NCBI GenBank assembly: GCA_903834835.1
Contig: CAILKO010000072.1
Location: forward strand, 1 to 64,000
Origin: an uncultured Pseudomonadota bacterium
GTDB lineage: Bacteria; Pseudomonadota; Gammaproteobacteria; Burkholderiales; SG8-39
Length of the DNA: 64,000 nt
Direction: 5' to 3'
The notes under the pieces were generated by a model. The model was not told where the DNA came from and searched no databases. It saw only the letters and a list, made by a program, of their open reading frames with translations. Shown one piece after another: positions 1 through 6,865 of this stretch. The position numbers were made by a program, and so were the translations under genes. Each line of letters opens with the position of its first letter. The stretch's first letter is position 1.

Positions 1-148
1 TATCGTTCGATACGGGTGAGATGTCTGTAGGCCATTTGGGCAACTTTGACTGTGGTGGTTGAGGCGGCTCGGATGCTATGGCATCTCGCCCACCCCCTCC
101 ACGGTTCATCAAACGTTGCACTTAGAAGTTGAATTCACCCTCTTCCTT

Positions 149-166
149 CCCCCCCCCCTCCCCCCC
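149..166 (+). repeat. Poly-C tract just before a PIN toxin gene
   Basis: A run of ten C, one T and seven C directly abuts the ATG at 167. Homopolymers this long are prone to slippage and can change spacer length between promoter and gene. No purine-rich ribosome binding site is visible in the tract. The sequence before it (1-148) holds nothing else I can support. Confidence 0.6.
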
Positions 167-625
167 ATGCGCCTTGTCCTCGACACCCACGTCTGGCTCG
201 ATCTGCTGATCTTCCGCGACCCCGCGGTGGCGCCGCTCGCGGCGGCGCTCGCCTCGGGCCGCGCCGAGGCCGTCGTGGACGCGCCGGCGCTGGAGGAGTT
301 CGCGCGCGTGCTCGCCTATCCCTTCGGCCGCCACACGCCGGACGCGGCGGCGCAGGGCGCGGCGCTCGCGCGCTGCCGCGAGATGGCGACGCTCTACCCG
401 ACGCCGCCCGAGCCGGAGACGAAGTTGCCGGTGTGCCGCGACCCGGACGACCAGAAGTTCCTCGAGCTCGCGCTCGCCGCGCGCGCCGATGCGCTGCTCA
501 CCAAGGACCGCGCGCTCCTCGTGCTGCGCCGGCGCGTGCCCTTCCGCATCCTCGCGCCGGAGGCATTCGAGACCGCGTTTGCTCCGGCCGGATCGGAGCT
601 ACGGGGGAGCAGGCCTCCGGGATAG
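167..625 (+). CDS. PIN-domain toxin-like protein (COG1569 type)
   Basis: This 152-residue protein begins MRLVLDTHVWLDLL and carries the PIN pattern: an N-terminal acidic LDTHVW motif, a central conserved Glu (ALEEFARVL), and a C-terminal CRDPDDQKFLELA plus ADALLTKD with further acidic residues. PIN proteins of this type are predicted Mg-dependent RNases and are usually annotated as putative toxin components. I chose the ATG at 167 because the conserved domain begins there; the upstream part of the open frame looks non-coding. No partner antitoxin is visible directly upstream, so it may be a solitary toxin. The last dozen residues are low-complexity. A HicBA pair follows 10 bases downstream. 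Confidence 0.75.
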   Translation: MRLVLDTHVWLDLLIFRDPAVAPLAAALASGRAEAVVDAPALEEFARVLAYPFGRHTPDAAAQGAALARCREMATLYPTPPEPETKLPVCRDPDDQKFLELALAARADALLTKDRALLVLRRRVPFRILAPEAFETAFAPAGSELRGSRPPG

Positions 626-635
626 AATGCCCCCC

Positions 636-842
636 ATGGACGAAATCATCTTTCTGGTGGAAGAGGCCCCCGAGGGCGGCTATACGGCGAGAGCGGTCGG
701 CGAGTCGATCTTCGCTCAGGCCGATGACATGCCGGCACTGCATGAATCCGTGCGCGATGCGGTGCGATGCCATTTCGACGGCGGCACGCAGCCCCGGTTG
801 ATCCGCCTGCACTTCGTGAGGGACGAGGTGATTGCGGCGTGA
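636..842 (+). CDS. hicB: HicB-like antitoxin
   Basis: The 68-residue product starts MDEIIFLVEEAPEGGYTARA, which is the short HicB-fold domain: an EEAPEGGYTA strand-turn motif, a helix DMPALHESVRDAVRCHF and a closing strand RLIRLHFVRDE. HicB neutralises HicA and often represses the operon. There is no separate DNA-binding domain, so autoregulation would need dimer or complex binding. An in-frame ATG at 627 is also possible. A TAGAAT box at 623-628 ends 8 bases before the chosen start, so the message could be almost leaderless. The gene overlaps hicA by four bases (GTGA), so order is antitoxin first, the reverse of the classical hicA-hicB order. Confidence 0.75.
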   Translation: MDEIIFLVEEAPEGGYTARAVGESIFAQADDMPALHESVRDAVRCHFDGGTQPRLIRLHFVRDEVIAA

Positions 843-1081
843 GATTGCCGCGTGACCTGTCGGGCTCGGACCTCGCGAAGGCATTGCGTCGGTTCGGGTA
901 CGAGGTGTCCCGGCAGACAGGAAGCCACATGCGTCTCACTACAAGTCAGCCCGCGGTTCATCATGTGACGATCCCTGCGCATGACCCTCTGAAGCTCGGT
1001 ACGCTCGCGGCCATCCTTGGCGACATCGCGGCGCATCAGAAGCTCAGTCGCGAAGATCTGCTACAGCAACTCTTCGATTGA
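839..1081 (+). CDS. hicA: HicA-type mRNA interferase toxin
   Basis: This 80-residue protein begins at a GTG that overlaps the hicB stop. It has the double-stranded-RNA-binding-like HicA fold: LSGSDLAKALRRFGYEVSRQTGSHMRL contains the catalytic His in the GSH motif, followed by HHVTIPAHDPLKLGTLAAIL. HicA toxins cleave mRNA when free of HicB. The length matches the family. Translational coupling with hicB through the GTGA overlap should keep antitoxin synthesis ahead of toxin. Function is inferred from family membership; the motif set is intact. Confidence 0.85.
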   Translation: MRLPRDLSGSDLAKALRRFGYEVSRQTGSHMRLTTSQPAVHHVTIPAHDPLKLGTLAAILGDIAAHQKLSREDLLQQLFD

Positions 1082-1115
1082 AGCAGTCGACAGCAACGAG
1101 AGCGAAAGACCTCCA

Positions 1116-2126
1116 ATGATCCCCTTTTCCGTACTCGACCTCTGCCCCATCGCCCAGGGCGGCGATGCCGCGCAGGCCTTTCGCAATTCGCTTGATCTCG
1201 CGCGCCATGCCGAGGCGCTCGGCTACCGGCGCTTCTGGGTGGCGGAGCATCATTCGATTCCGGGTATCGCGAGCGCGGCCACCTCGGTGGTGCTGGCGCA
1301 TATCGGCGCGGGCACGAAGACGATACGCATCGGTGCGGGCGGCATCATGCTGCCGAACCATGCGCCGATGCTGATCGCCGAGCAGTTCGGCACGCTCGCC
1401 GCGCTCTACCCCGGGCGCGTGGATCTGGGCCTCGGTCGTGCGCCGGGCTCGGACCAGGCGACCTCGCAGGCGCTGCGCCGCCATCCGGGCGCGGGGGACG
1501 ATTTCCCGCAGGACGTGGGCGAACTGCTGCACTGGTTCGCGCCCGAAACGGAAAACCAGAAGGTGGTCGCGGTGCCGGGCGCGGGGCTGCAGGTGCCGAT
1601 CTGGATCCTCGGCTCCTCCACCTGGGGTGCGCAGTTCGCGGCGGTGAACGGTTTTCCCTTCGCCTTCGCCTCGCACTTCGCGCCGCAGCAGATGCTGGCG
1701 GCGCTGCGCCTGTACCGCGAGCGCTTCGCGCCCTCGGAATGGCTGAAGGAACCCTATGCGATGATGGGCGTGAACATCTTCGCAGCCGAGACGGATGAAG
1801 AAGCGACGCTGCTGTACAGCTCGCGCCAGCAGTCGACGCTCGCGATCCGCTACGGCCGGCGCGGCCTGCTGCAGCCGCCGGTGGAAAACTTCGAGGCCAC
1901 GCTTGATGCGCGCGAGCTCGCGATTCTGGAAGAAGCGAAGCCCGGCGCGATCATCGGCTCGCGCAAGCGCGTGAAGGAAGGCCTCGCGAAATTCATCGCC
2001 CTCACCGGCGCGAACGAACTCATCATCACCGCGCAGATCTACGACCACGCCAAGCGGCGCGACTCCTACCGCATCGCGATGGAAGTGCGCGAGGAAATGG
2101 CCGCGGAAGCAAAGCGCGCGGCGTGA
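1116..2126 (+). CDS. LLM-class flavin-dependent oxidoreductase
   Basis: The 336-residue product is a luciferase-like monooxygenase of the single-component-annotated 'LLM class' group. It opens MIPFSVLDLCPIAQGG and shows the family hallmarks AEALGYRRFWVAEHHSIPGIASAATSV, then IRIGAGGIMLPNHAP, an EQFGTLAALYPGRVDLGLGRAPG segment, and WILGSSTWGAQFAA. Such enzymes use reduced FMN (from a partner reductase) and oxygen; the substrate cannot be read from sequence. The ATG at 1116 precedes the conserved first strand. It sits between two toxin-antitoxin pairs, so its location is probably accidental rather than functional. Confidence 0.85.
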   Translation: MIPFSVLDLCPIAQGGDAAQAFRNSLDLARHAEALGYRRFWVAEHHSIPGIASAATSVVLAHIGAGTKTIRIGAGGIMLPNHAPMLIAEQFGTLAALYPGRVDLGLGRAPGSDQATSQALRRHPGAGDDFPQDVGELLHWFAPETENQKVVAVPGAGLQVPIWILGSSTWGAQFAAVNGFPFAFASHFAPQQMLAALRLYRERFAPSEWLKEPYAMMGVNIFAAETDEEATLLYSSRQQSTLAIRYGRRGLLQPPVENFEATLDARELAILEEAKPGAIIGSRKRVKEGLAKFIALTGANELIITAQIYDHAKRRDSYRIAMEVREEMAAEAKRAA

Positions 2127-2189
2127 CGCTGCGGCCGCGCGCCGCTTGATGCCGCGGCCGCGCGGCCTGGGGTCGCTACCCCCGGGGCG

Positions 2190-2195
2190 TACAAT
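2190..2195 (+). promoter_or_regulatory. Putative -10 box for the DUF433/DUF5615 pair
   Basis: TACAAT lies 40 bases upstream of the GTG start at 2236, followed by a GAAAGGAG ribosome binding site at 2221-2228. No good -35 element is visible at the expected distance, so this is tentative. Confidence 0.35.
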
Positions 2196-2235
2196 GTCCC
2201 GGTAGTACTGCTCTCCGAGCGAAAGGAGCCATCCT

Positions 2236-2463
2236 GTGAACTTCACACGGATTACGGTCGATTCCCGCCAGATGGGGGGCATGCCCTGCATACGAGGGCT
2301 GCGCATACCGGTCGCCACGATCGTCGGCATGGTTGCCGATGGCATGAGCGAAGCGGAAATCCTCAAGGCCTATCCTGACCTGCTCGCGCCCGATATACAC
2401 GAAGCGCTCAAGTACGCCGCGGAAGCGCTGCGGGAAAGAGAACTGCCGCTCACGGCACCGTGA
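2236..2463 (+). CDS. DUF433 antitoxin-like protein
   Basis: This 75-residue protein starts at a GTG behind a good GAAAGGAG site. The sequence [20 protein letters not shown] followed by [29 protein letters not shown] is the DUF433 signature (a small helix-turn-helix domain). DUF433 proteins are commonly encoded immediately before a PIN-like DUF5615 protein and are predicted to be its antitoxin. Here the downstream gene overlaps by four bases (GTGA), the arrangement expected for a coupled pair. Toxin-antitoxin function is an inference from that genomic association. Confidence 0.85.
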   Translation: MNFTRITVDSRQMGGMPCIRGLRIPVATIVGMVADGMSEAEILKAYPDLLAPDIHEALKYAAEALRERELPLTAP

Positions 2464-2837
2464 GGTTCCTGGTCGACAACGCGCTGTCTCCGCTTGTTGC
2501 GGAGGGGCTGCGGCGCGCCGGGCATGATGCGCTGCATGTGCGCGATTGCCAGCTTCAGCATGCCGCAGACGCTGAAATTCTGGAACGTGCCCGATGGGAC
2601 GATCGCGTCGTCATATCCGCAGATACCGACTTCGGCGCCCTGCTTGCGCTCGGTGGCGCGCTCAGACCTTCGCTCGTCCTATTCCGCAGGGCGATGGACC
2701 GGCGTCCCGAGCGACAGCTGGCGCTGCTGCTTGCGAATCTGGACGCGGTGTCGGAGGCCCTTGTCGCTGGCGCTATCGTCGTGTTCGAGGAACGGCGCAT
2801 CCGCGTCCGGACCGAGCCCATAGATCCGGACGGCTGA
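2460..2837 (+). CDS. DUF5615 PIN-like toxin partner
   Basis: The 125-residue product begins [29 protein letters not shown], typical of DUF5615 (PIN-like, Mut7-C related) proteins: an LVDN acidic motif near the N terminus and a second acidic motif [15 protein letters not shown]. These residues are thought to bind a metal in an RNase-like centre. The C-terminal part ([22 protein letters not shown]) and the final [11 protein letters not shown] strand fit the family. The GTG start overlaps the DUF433 stop codon. It is the likely toxin of the pair. Confidence 0.85.
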   Translation: MRFLVDNALSPLVAEGLRRAGHDALHVRDCQLQHAADAEILERARWDDRVVISADTDFGALLALGGALRPSLVLFRRAMDRRPERQLALLLANLDAVSEALVAGAIVVFEERRIRVRTEPIDPDG

Positions 2838-3027
2838 ACGCCTCCTCGCGCCTTCAGCTTGATGTTCGCCGCCTTCAAGACGGCAGAGTGTCCTTCTGCG
2901 GATCTGGGCCGATGCTGACCGCGTCGACCGTGTGCCGCATGTCACCCCGCGCCGGGCCGGACGCGCGCTGGCCACCCGGGGGCGGTGCTACACTGAATTC
3001 GTGTAATTAATGATGTACGGGACTGCG

Positions 3028-3261
3028 ATGAAGAACATCACGATCACGCTCGACGAGGAAACGGCTGCCTGGGCGCGTGTCCACGCCGCGGAACGCAAGC
3101 TCAGTCTGTCGCGCTATGTGGGCGAGGTGCTTCGCGATCGCATGCGCGGCACGCGGGCCTATGACGAGGCGATGCGCGCCGTGCTGTCCGAAAAGCCGAT
3201 GAAGCTGAAGGGCGACTACCCGAGCCGGGATTCGCTGCATGAACGATCCCGTCTTCGTTGA
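3028..3261 (+). CDS. Ribbon-helix-helix type antitoxin (VapB-like)
   Basis: This 77-residue protein begins MKNITITLDEETAAWARVHA, a classic ribbon-helix-helix opening in which the first strand reads ITITLDEE and helices WARVHAAERKLSLSRYVGEVLRDRM follow. A second part (YDEAMRAVLSEKP and beyond) would wrap the toxin. I prefer the ATG at 3028 over the one at 3010 because the strand starts there. It overlaps the downstream PIN gene by 23 bases. It most likely binds the operon promoter and neutralises the PIN toxin; partner assignment is by position. Confidence 0.7.
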   Translation: MKNITITLDEETAAWARVHAAERKLSLSRYVGEVLRDRMRGTRAYDEAMRAVLSEKPMKLKGDYPSRDSLHERSRLR

Positions 3262-3817
3262 TACGAACGTACTCGTGTACGTGCGGGATGCACGCGATCC
3301 GCTGAAGCAGCGCCGCGCGGCCGACTGGCACGACTACCTCTGGCACGAACAGCTGGGGCGCACGAGCATGCAGGTCCTTTCGGAACTGCATGTCACGCTG
3401 AGACGACTTGCCGGTCCGAAAGCGGACCTGGATGACATCTGGGAGCGTGTGGCGCATTACCTCGCGTGGAAGCCGCAGGCGGTGGACGCGTCACTCATGC
3501 GCCTGTCCCGGGAAATCGAGTCGCGCTGGCGTCTGTCCTGGTGGGACAGCATGATCGTGGCGGCCGCGCAGCTCCAGGGCTGCCCGACCCTGCTTACCGA
3601 GGATCTGCAGGACGGCGCGGTCTACGGCAGTGTCACGGTGCGCAGTCCGTTTACGCTGTCACTGCAGGCGCCACGCGCAGCAGGCTATGCGGTACCGGCA
3701 CTCAATGCGGGTCTGCGGCGACACCGTCCTGCGGGTCGGCCGGCGGGACGCTCGCGCGGCAGCGACTCCACACAGGACAGGAAGCGGCCTCAGGCGCCCA
3801 GACGTGGATCCGCGTAG
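3239..3817 (+). CDS. PIN-domain toxin, VapC-like, with C-terminal extension
   Basis: The N-terminal 135 or so residues form a standard PIN domain: MNDPVFVDTNVLVYVRDARD, the central SELHVTLRR, and the C-terminal WWDSMIVAAAQLQGCPTLLTEDLQDG with acidic ligands. The family would normally end near the strand SVTVRSPF. Here about 55 further residues run on, rich in Arg, Pro and Gly, and the frame extends 28 bases into the convergent phosphoesterase gene. The tail may be translated read-through of intergenic DNA after loss of an ancestral stop. The predicted activity is ribonuclease toxin controlled by the protein encoded just upstream. Confidence 0.75.
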   Translation: MNDPVFVDTNVLVYVRDARDPLKQRRAADWHDYLWHEQLGRTSMQVLSELHVTLRRLAGPKADLDDIWERVAHYLAWKPQAVDASLMRLSREIESRWRLSWWDSMIVAAAQLQGCPTLLTEDLQDGAVYGSVTVRSPFTLSLQAPRAAGYAVPALNAGLRRHRPAGRPAGRSRGSDSTQDRKRPQAPRRGSA

Positions 3818-4380
3818 TTCTCGATCTGCGCCTCGCCGCTTTCGAGATCGAGCAGCGCATAGGAGAGCTGGCGTGCGTTGCGGTGGTCGCGGCCGTCGCC
3901 GGCCGAGCCGGGGTTGATGACGAGCGGCCGGCCGATGCGCGTGGCCATCTGCATGTGGGTGTGGCCGAGCACCAGCACGTCGCAATCGAGCGTACCGAGC
4001 TGCGCGAGCCGCGGCGTGCCCGGATAGAGGTATTCGTAGTGCGGCGCGTAGGGGCTGCCGTGGACCATCAGGATGCGTCGGCCCGCGAACTCCAGTTCGA
4101 GCCGCGCCGGCAGGCCCGCGAGCCAGGCGAGGTGGTCCGGGTCCACATGCGGAGCGGCGCGCGCGCGTTCGCCGTGGTAACCGAGCAGGACGTCGTCGTG
4201 GTTGCCGCGGATGCAGTGCGCGCCGCGGCTGCGCAGCAGCTCGGCCACCTCGTTGCCGAAGCGGTACTCGAGCATGATGTCGCCCGCGCAGAGGAGCGCG
4301 TCCACCGCGCCCATGCGCTCAAGCGCCGCGGCGAGGCCGGCGGCATTGCAGTGGATGTCGGACACGATACCGATGCGCAT
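3790..4380 (-). CDS. Calcineurin-like metallophosphoesterase (YfcE/MJ0936 type)
   Basis: This 196-residue protein begins MRIGIVSDIHCNAAGLAAAL and shows the complete metal-binding set: DIH, GD in LLCAGDIML, GNHD in IRGNHDDVLLGYHG, the VHGSP motif, and GHTHMQM near the end. These coordinate two divalent metals in small soluble phosphodiesterases. The ATG at 4380 places DIH at residues 8-10 as usual. The substrate is not predictable. The 3' end overlaps the tail of the convergent PIN gene. Confidence 0.85.
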   Translation of the reverse strand: MRIGIVSDIHCNAAGLAAALERMGAVDALLCAGDIMLEYRFGNEVAELLRSRGAHCIRGNHDDVLLGYHGERARAAPHVDPDHLAWLAGLPARLELEFAGRRILMVHGSPYAPHYEYLYPGTPRLAQLGTLDCDVLVLGHTHMQMATRIGRPLVINPGSAGDGRDHRNARQLSYALLDLESGEAQIENYADPRLGA

Positions 4381-4421
4381 CGCTGATGATAGCCCGGTCG
4401 GCATGGAGCGCGGTACGCCCC

Positions 4422-4427
4422 TACAAT
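4422..4427 (+). promoter_or_regulatory. Putative -10 box for the methyltransferase gene
   Basis: TACAAT lies 30 bases before the ATG at 4458, followed by a GGGGGAG ribosome binding site. The -35 region is not recognisable. Confidence 0.35.
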
Positions 4428-4457
4428 GGACAGCTGGATAACCGGGGGAGATCTGCC

Positions 4458-5264
4458 ATGCGTTCCATCTGTCGCGCGAGCCGTGCATCGGCCGCGCTTT
4501 TTGCCCTCATCGCGCTTGCAGGCTGTGCCACCGTCACGCCGCTCAGCCAGGAAAACATCGCCGCGCTGCTAGCCGCGCCGGACCGGACCGAGGCGGACCG
4601 GCAGCTGGATGCGCGCCGCAAGCCGGCGGAGCTGATCAGCTTCACCGGTCTCGCCGCGGGCATGCGCGTGCTCGATCTCGGCGCGGGCGGCGGCTACAGT
4701 TCGGAACTCGTTGCGCGCGCGGTCGGTCCCGCGGGCCGGGTGCATGTGCAGATCGCGCCGGCTGGCGAATCCTCGCAGGCGCGCCAGCGCCTGGAGGAGC
4801 GCCTGAAGCGGCCCGTGATGCAGAACGCGAAGCTCGACGTGCTGTCCTTCGACAATCCGGTGGCGGCGGAGATCGCGCCGGGCAGCCTCGATGCGGTGAC
4901 CTTCTTCTTCGGCTATCACGACATCGGCGGACCGGGCACGGATCGCGCGCGCATGAACCGCGCGATCTTCGATGCGCTGAAACCGGGCGGCGTCTACGTG
5001 ATCATCGACCACTCGGGCCGGGCGGGCACCGGCGGCAGCGAGGCGCGCACCCTGCATCGCATCGAAGAGGCTTTCCTGCGGCGCGAGGTCGAGGGCGCGG
5101 GCTTCAGACTGGAGGCGGAGGCGAGCTTCCTGCGCAATCCGGCCGACCCGCGCGACAAGCCGGTATTCCGGCCCGCGCAGCCGAACGATGAATTCGTGCT
5201 GCGCTTCGTGAAGCCGCGCCAGCTGCAGAGCTACGGCGGGAGCAATACGGTCGGCGGCTACTGA
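4458..5264 (+). CDS. Lipoprotein-signal SAM methyltransferase-like protein
   Basis: The 268-residue product starts with a lipoprotein signal: basic n-region MRSICRASR, a hydrophobic core and a lipobox LAGC at about residues 20-23. After it comes a class I methyltransferase fold with motif I VLDLGAGGGYSSELVA, acidic and hydrophobic segments SLDAVTFFFGYHDI, and the post-motif KPGGVYVIIDHS. Exported members of this group are known in Proteobacteria and are annotated as methyltransferases, although SAM is not expected in the periplasm; they may have lost catalysis or use another ligand. The start is supported by GGGGGAG seven bases upstream. The gene is monocistronic. Confidence 0.8.
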   Translation: MRSICRASRASAALFALIALAGCATVTPLSQENIAALLAAPDRTEADRQLDARRKPAELISFTGLAAGMRVLDLGAGGGYSSELVARAVGPAGRVHVQIAPAGESSQARQRLEERLKRPVMQNAKLDVLSFDNPVAAEIAPGSLDAVTFFFGYHDIGGPGTDRARMNRAIFDALKPGGVYVIIDHSGRAGTGGSEARTLHRIEEAFLRREVEGAGFRLEAEASFLRNPADPRDKPVFRPAQPNDEFVLRFVKPRQLQSYGGSNTVGGY

Positions 5265-5290
5265 GCGGTCTGCCCGCTACCCACTACAGG

Positions 5291-6364
5291 CTATCCGCCC
5301 ATGGGCGGCATCGTGTCCTTGAAGCTCGCGCGCTCGGCGATCGCCGCGTGGCCGCGCACGAGGTTGGGGTAGTTCGCGATCAGCGCCTTGCCCTCGGGGA
5401 AGAAGCCGACATAGAACAGCATTGGCGCGAGGATGTAATCGGCCATCGTGGGGCCGTTGCCGGCGAGGAAGTTGCGCGTGCCGTAGGCCGCATCGAGCGC
5501 GGCGAACAGAGCGGGCATTTCCTTTACCGCCGCATCGATGGTCGCGCGATCGGGCTTGCCGTCCTTCGGAAACACATAGGGCAGCACGTAGCGGCGCACG
5601 AGCGGGCCGTCCACATAGGCGTTCAGCGCGCTCACCCACTGCTCGCCGCGCGCGCGTTCGCGGATGCTGCCGGGCAGCAGGCTCGGACCGGGGAAGGCTT
5701 CCTCCACATAGCGCAGGATGGCGCTCGTCTCGAACACGTGTATCGGGCCGTCGGCGAGCACCGGTATGCGGCCGAAGGGATGGAGCGCATTCACTTCCGG
5801 CGTGTGCGGCGCGGCCGGCTGCAGCGTGTATTTCACGCCCTTCTCCGCGAGGCCCATGCGCACGCTGCGCACATAGGTGCTGCGCGGATCGCCGTAGAGC
5901 GTGACCGTGGCCGCCTGGCCGCGCGCATCGACCAGATCGCACAGCCGGTTGAAGGTGGAGTTCCAGCCGTCTTCGTGCGAGGCGCACATCGCCGCGCTCG
6001 GGAATCCGGAGTGGGTCAGCACGAGCTCGGTGCCGCCGTCGCGCTCGCTGAAGGCGACCGTGATCAGCGTCTCCATGTTGGGCATGTTCTCGCCCTGCCA
6101 GGCCCAGGTGTAGGTCAGGCGCTCGGGGCGGAGTATTTCCCGGTAGCTGCCGCCGACAGTGAACTGGTCGCCGTCGCGTGCGCGCATCGTGAAGCGATAG
6201 CTGCCGCCCACGCGCACGTCGAATTCGCACTGCGCCATGCTCATGCCGCGCGGGCACATCCACTCGCGCGCGTGCTCGATTCTCACGAAGGCATCGAATA
6301 CGCGTTCGCGCGGGGCGCGGATGAAGCGGCGCTGGGTGAGCTGGAAGGTCTGGGGCGGGTTCAT
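5291..6364 (-). CDS. SRPBCC (AHSA1-like) domain fused to a glutathione S-transferase
   Basis: The 357-residue protein has two parts. Residues 1-145 are an AHSA1/SRPBCC domain (RRFIRAPRERVFDAFVRIEHAREW, VGGSYRFTM, and the C-terminal HEDGWNSTFNRLCDLV helix). From about residue 152 a GST N-domain begins (VTLYGDPRSTYVRSVRMGLAEKGV, then the cis-Pro motif GRIPVLADG and ETSAILRYVEEAF), followed by an all-helical GST C-domain to the end. Stand-alone SRPBCC proteins are the usual partner of this ArsR subtype; the fusion to a GST is unusual. The gene overlaps the arsR-like stop by four bases (ATGA), so the two are cotranslated. The role could be glutathione-linked detoxification of a hydrophobic ligand. 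Confidence 0.85.
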   Translation of the reverse strand: MNPPQTFQLTQRRFIRAPRERVFDAFVRIEHAREWMCPRGMSMAQCEFDVRVGGSYRFTMRARDGDQFTVGGSYREILRPERLTYTWAWQGENMPNMETLITVAFSERDGGTELVLTHSGFPSAAMCASHEDGWNSTFNRLCDLVDARGQAATVTLYGDPRSTYVRSVRMGLAEKGVKYTLQPAAPHTPEVNALHPFGRIPVLADGPIHVFETSAILRYVEEAFPGPSLLPGSIRERARGEQWVSALNAYVDGPLVRRYVLPYVFPKDGKPDRATIDAAVKEMPALFAALDAAYGTRNFLAGNGPTMADYILAPMLFYVGFFPEGKALIANYPNLVRGHAAIAERASFKDTMPPMGG

Positions 6365-6681
6365 TTGCGGGCGTCCTTTTCAAGGTAGTCGACGAGGCGG
6401 TCCAGGCTTTCCTCCCAGAACTGCCGGTAATGCGCGAGCCACTCGTGCGCCTCGCGCAGCGGGCGGCCGCGGATGCGGCACAGGCGCCATTGGGCGTCCA
6501 CCTCGCGCTCGATCAGGCCGGCGCGCTCGAGCACCTTCAGGTGACGCGAGACGGCCGGCAGCGAAATCGCGAACGGCGCAGCCAGATCGCCGACGCTCGC
6601 CTCGCCCTTCACGAGACGCGCGAGGATCGCGCGCCGGGTCGGGTCGGCGAGGGCGGAGAAGGTGGCGGAGAGCTTGTCCAT
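6361..6681 (-). CDS. ArsR-family regulator (SRPBCC-associated subtype)
   Basis: This 106-residue protein starts MDKLSATFSALADPTRRAIL, the standard ArsR winged-helix opening, with the recognition helix ISLPAVSRHLKVLERAGLI and the wing DAQWRLCRI. No Cys metal-binding CVC motif is present, so it is not a classical metal sensor. It belongs to the subgroup encoded next to AHSA1/SRPBCC proteins. The start is fixed by the domain and by the operator-like palindrome at 6687-6708 immediately upstream. It very probably represses itself and the overlapping SRPBCC-GST gene. Confidence 0.9.
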   Translation of the reverse strand: MDKLSATFSALADPTRRAILARLVKGEASVGDLAAPFAISLPAVSRHLKVLERAGLIEREVDAQWRLCRIRGRPLREAHEWLAHYRQFWEESLDRLVDYLEKDARK

Positions 6682-6686
6682 GGATG

Positions 6687-6708
6687 TATTTAACAAATAG
6701 GTTAAATA
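6687..6708 (-). promoter_or_regulatory. Operator-like palindrome of the arsR-type gene
   Basis: A perfect inverted repeat, TATTTAAC, six-base spacer, GTTAAATA, lies 6 to 27 bases upstream of the regulator start codon in otherwise GC-rich DNA. Its position would block transcription or initiation, so autoregulation is likely. Confidence 0.7.
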
Positions 6709-6782
6709 AAAGTCAAGCGGGCACCGGGCGGCGCGACCGGCCGCGCGCGCGAGACCGGTTCGCAGCCGGTTCGCAGCTTGCG

Positions 6783-6811
6783 TTGACTTGCGCCGGCCCA
6801 TTGCCTAGGCT
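6783..6811 (+). promoter_or_regulatory. Putative promoter of the amidohydrolase gene
   Basis: TTGACT and TAGGCT are separated by 17 bases, about 55 bases before the ATG at 6866. The -35 is good and the -10 weak. Confidence 0.4.
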
Positions 6812-6865
6812 CCGGCAGGACGGGTCGGCGGCCGACGCTGACGCTTGAATAATGAGGAGAAATAA

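Noticed and set aside
2131-2168. GC-rich GCGGCCGCG repeats after the LLM oxidoreductase gene considered as a terminator
   Set aside because: Arms pair only partly, there is no T tract, and such strings are common by chance at this GC content.
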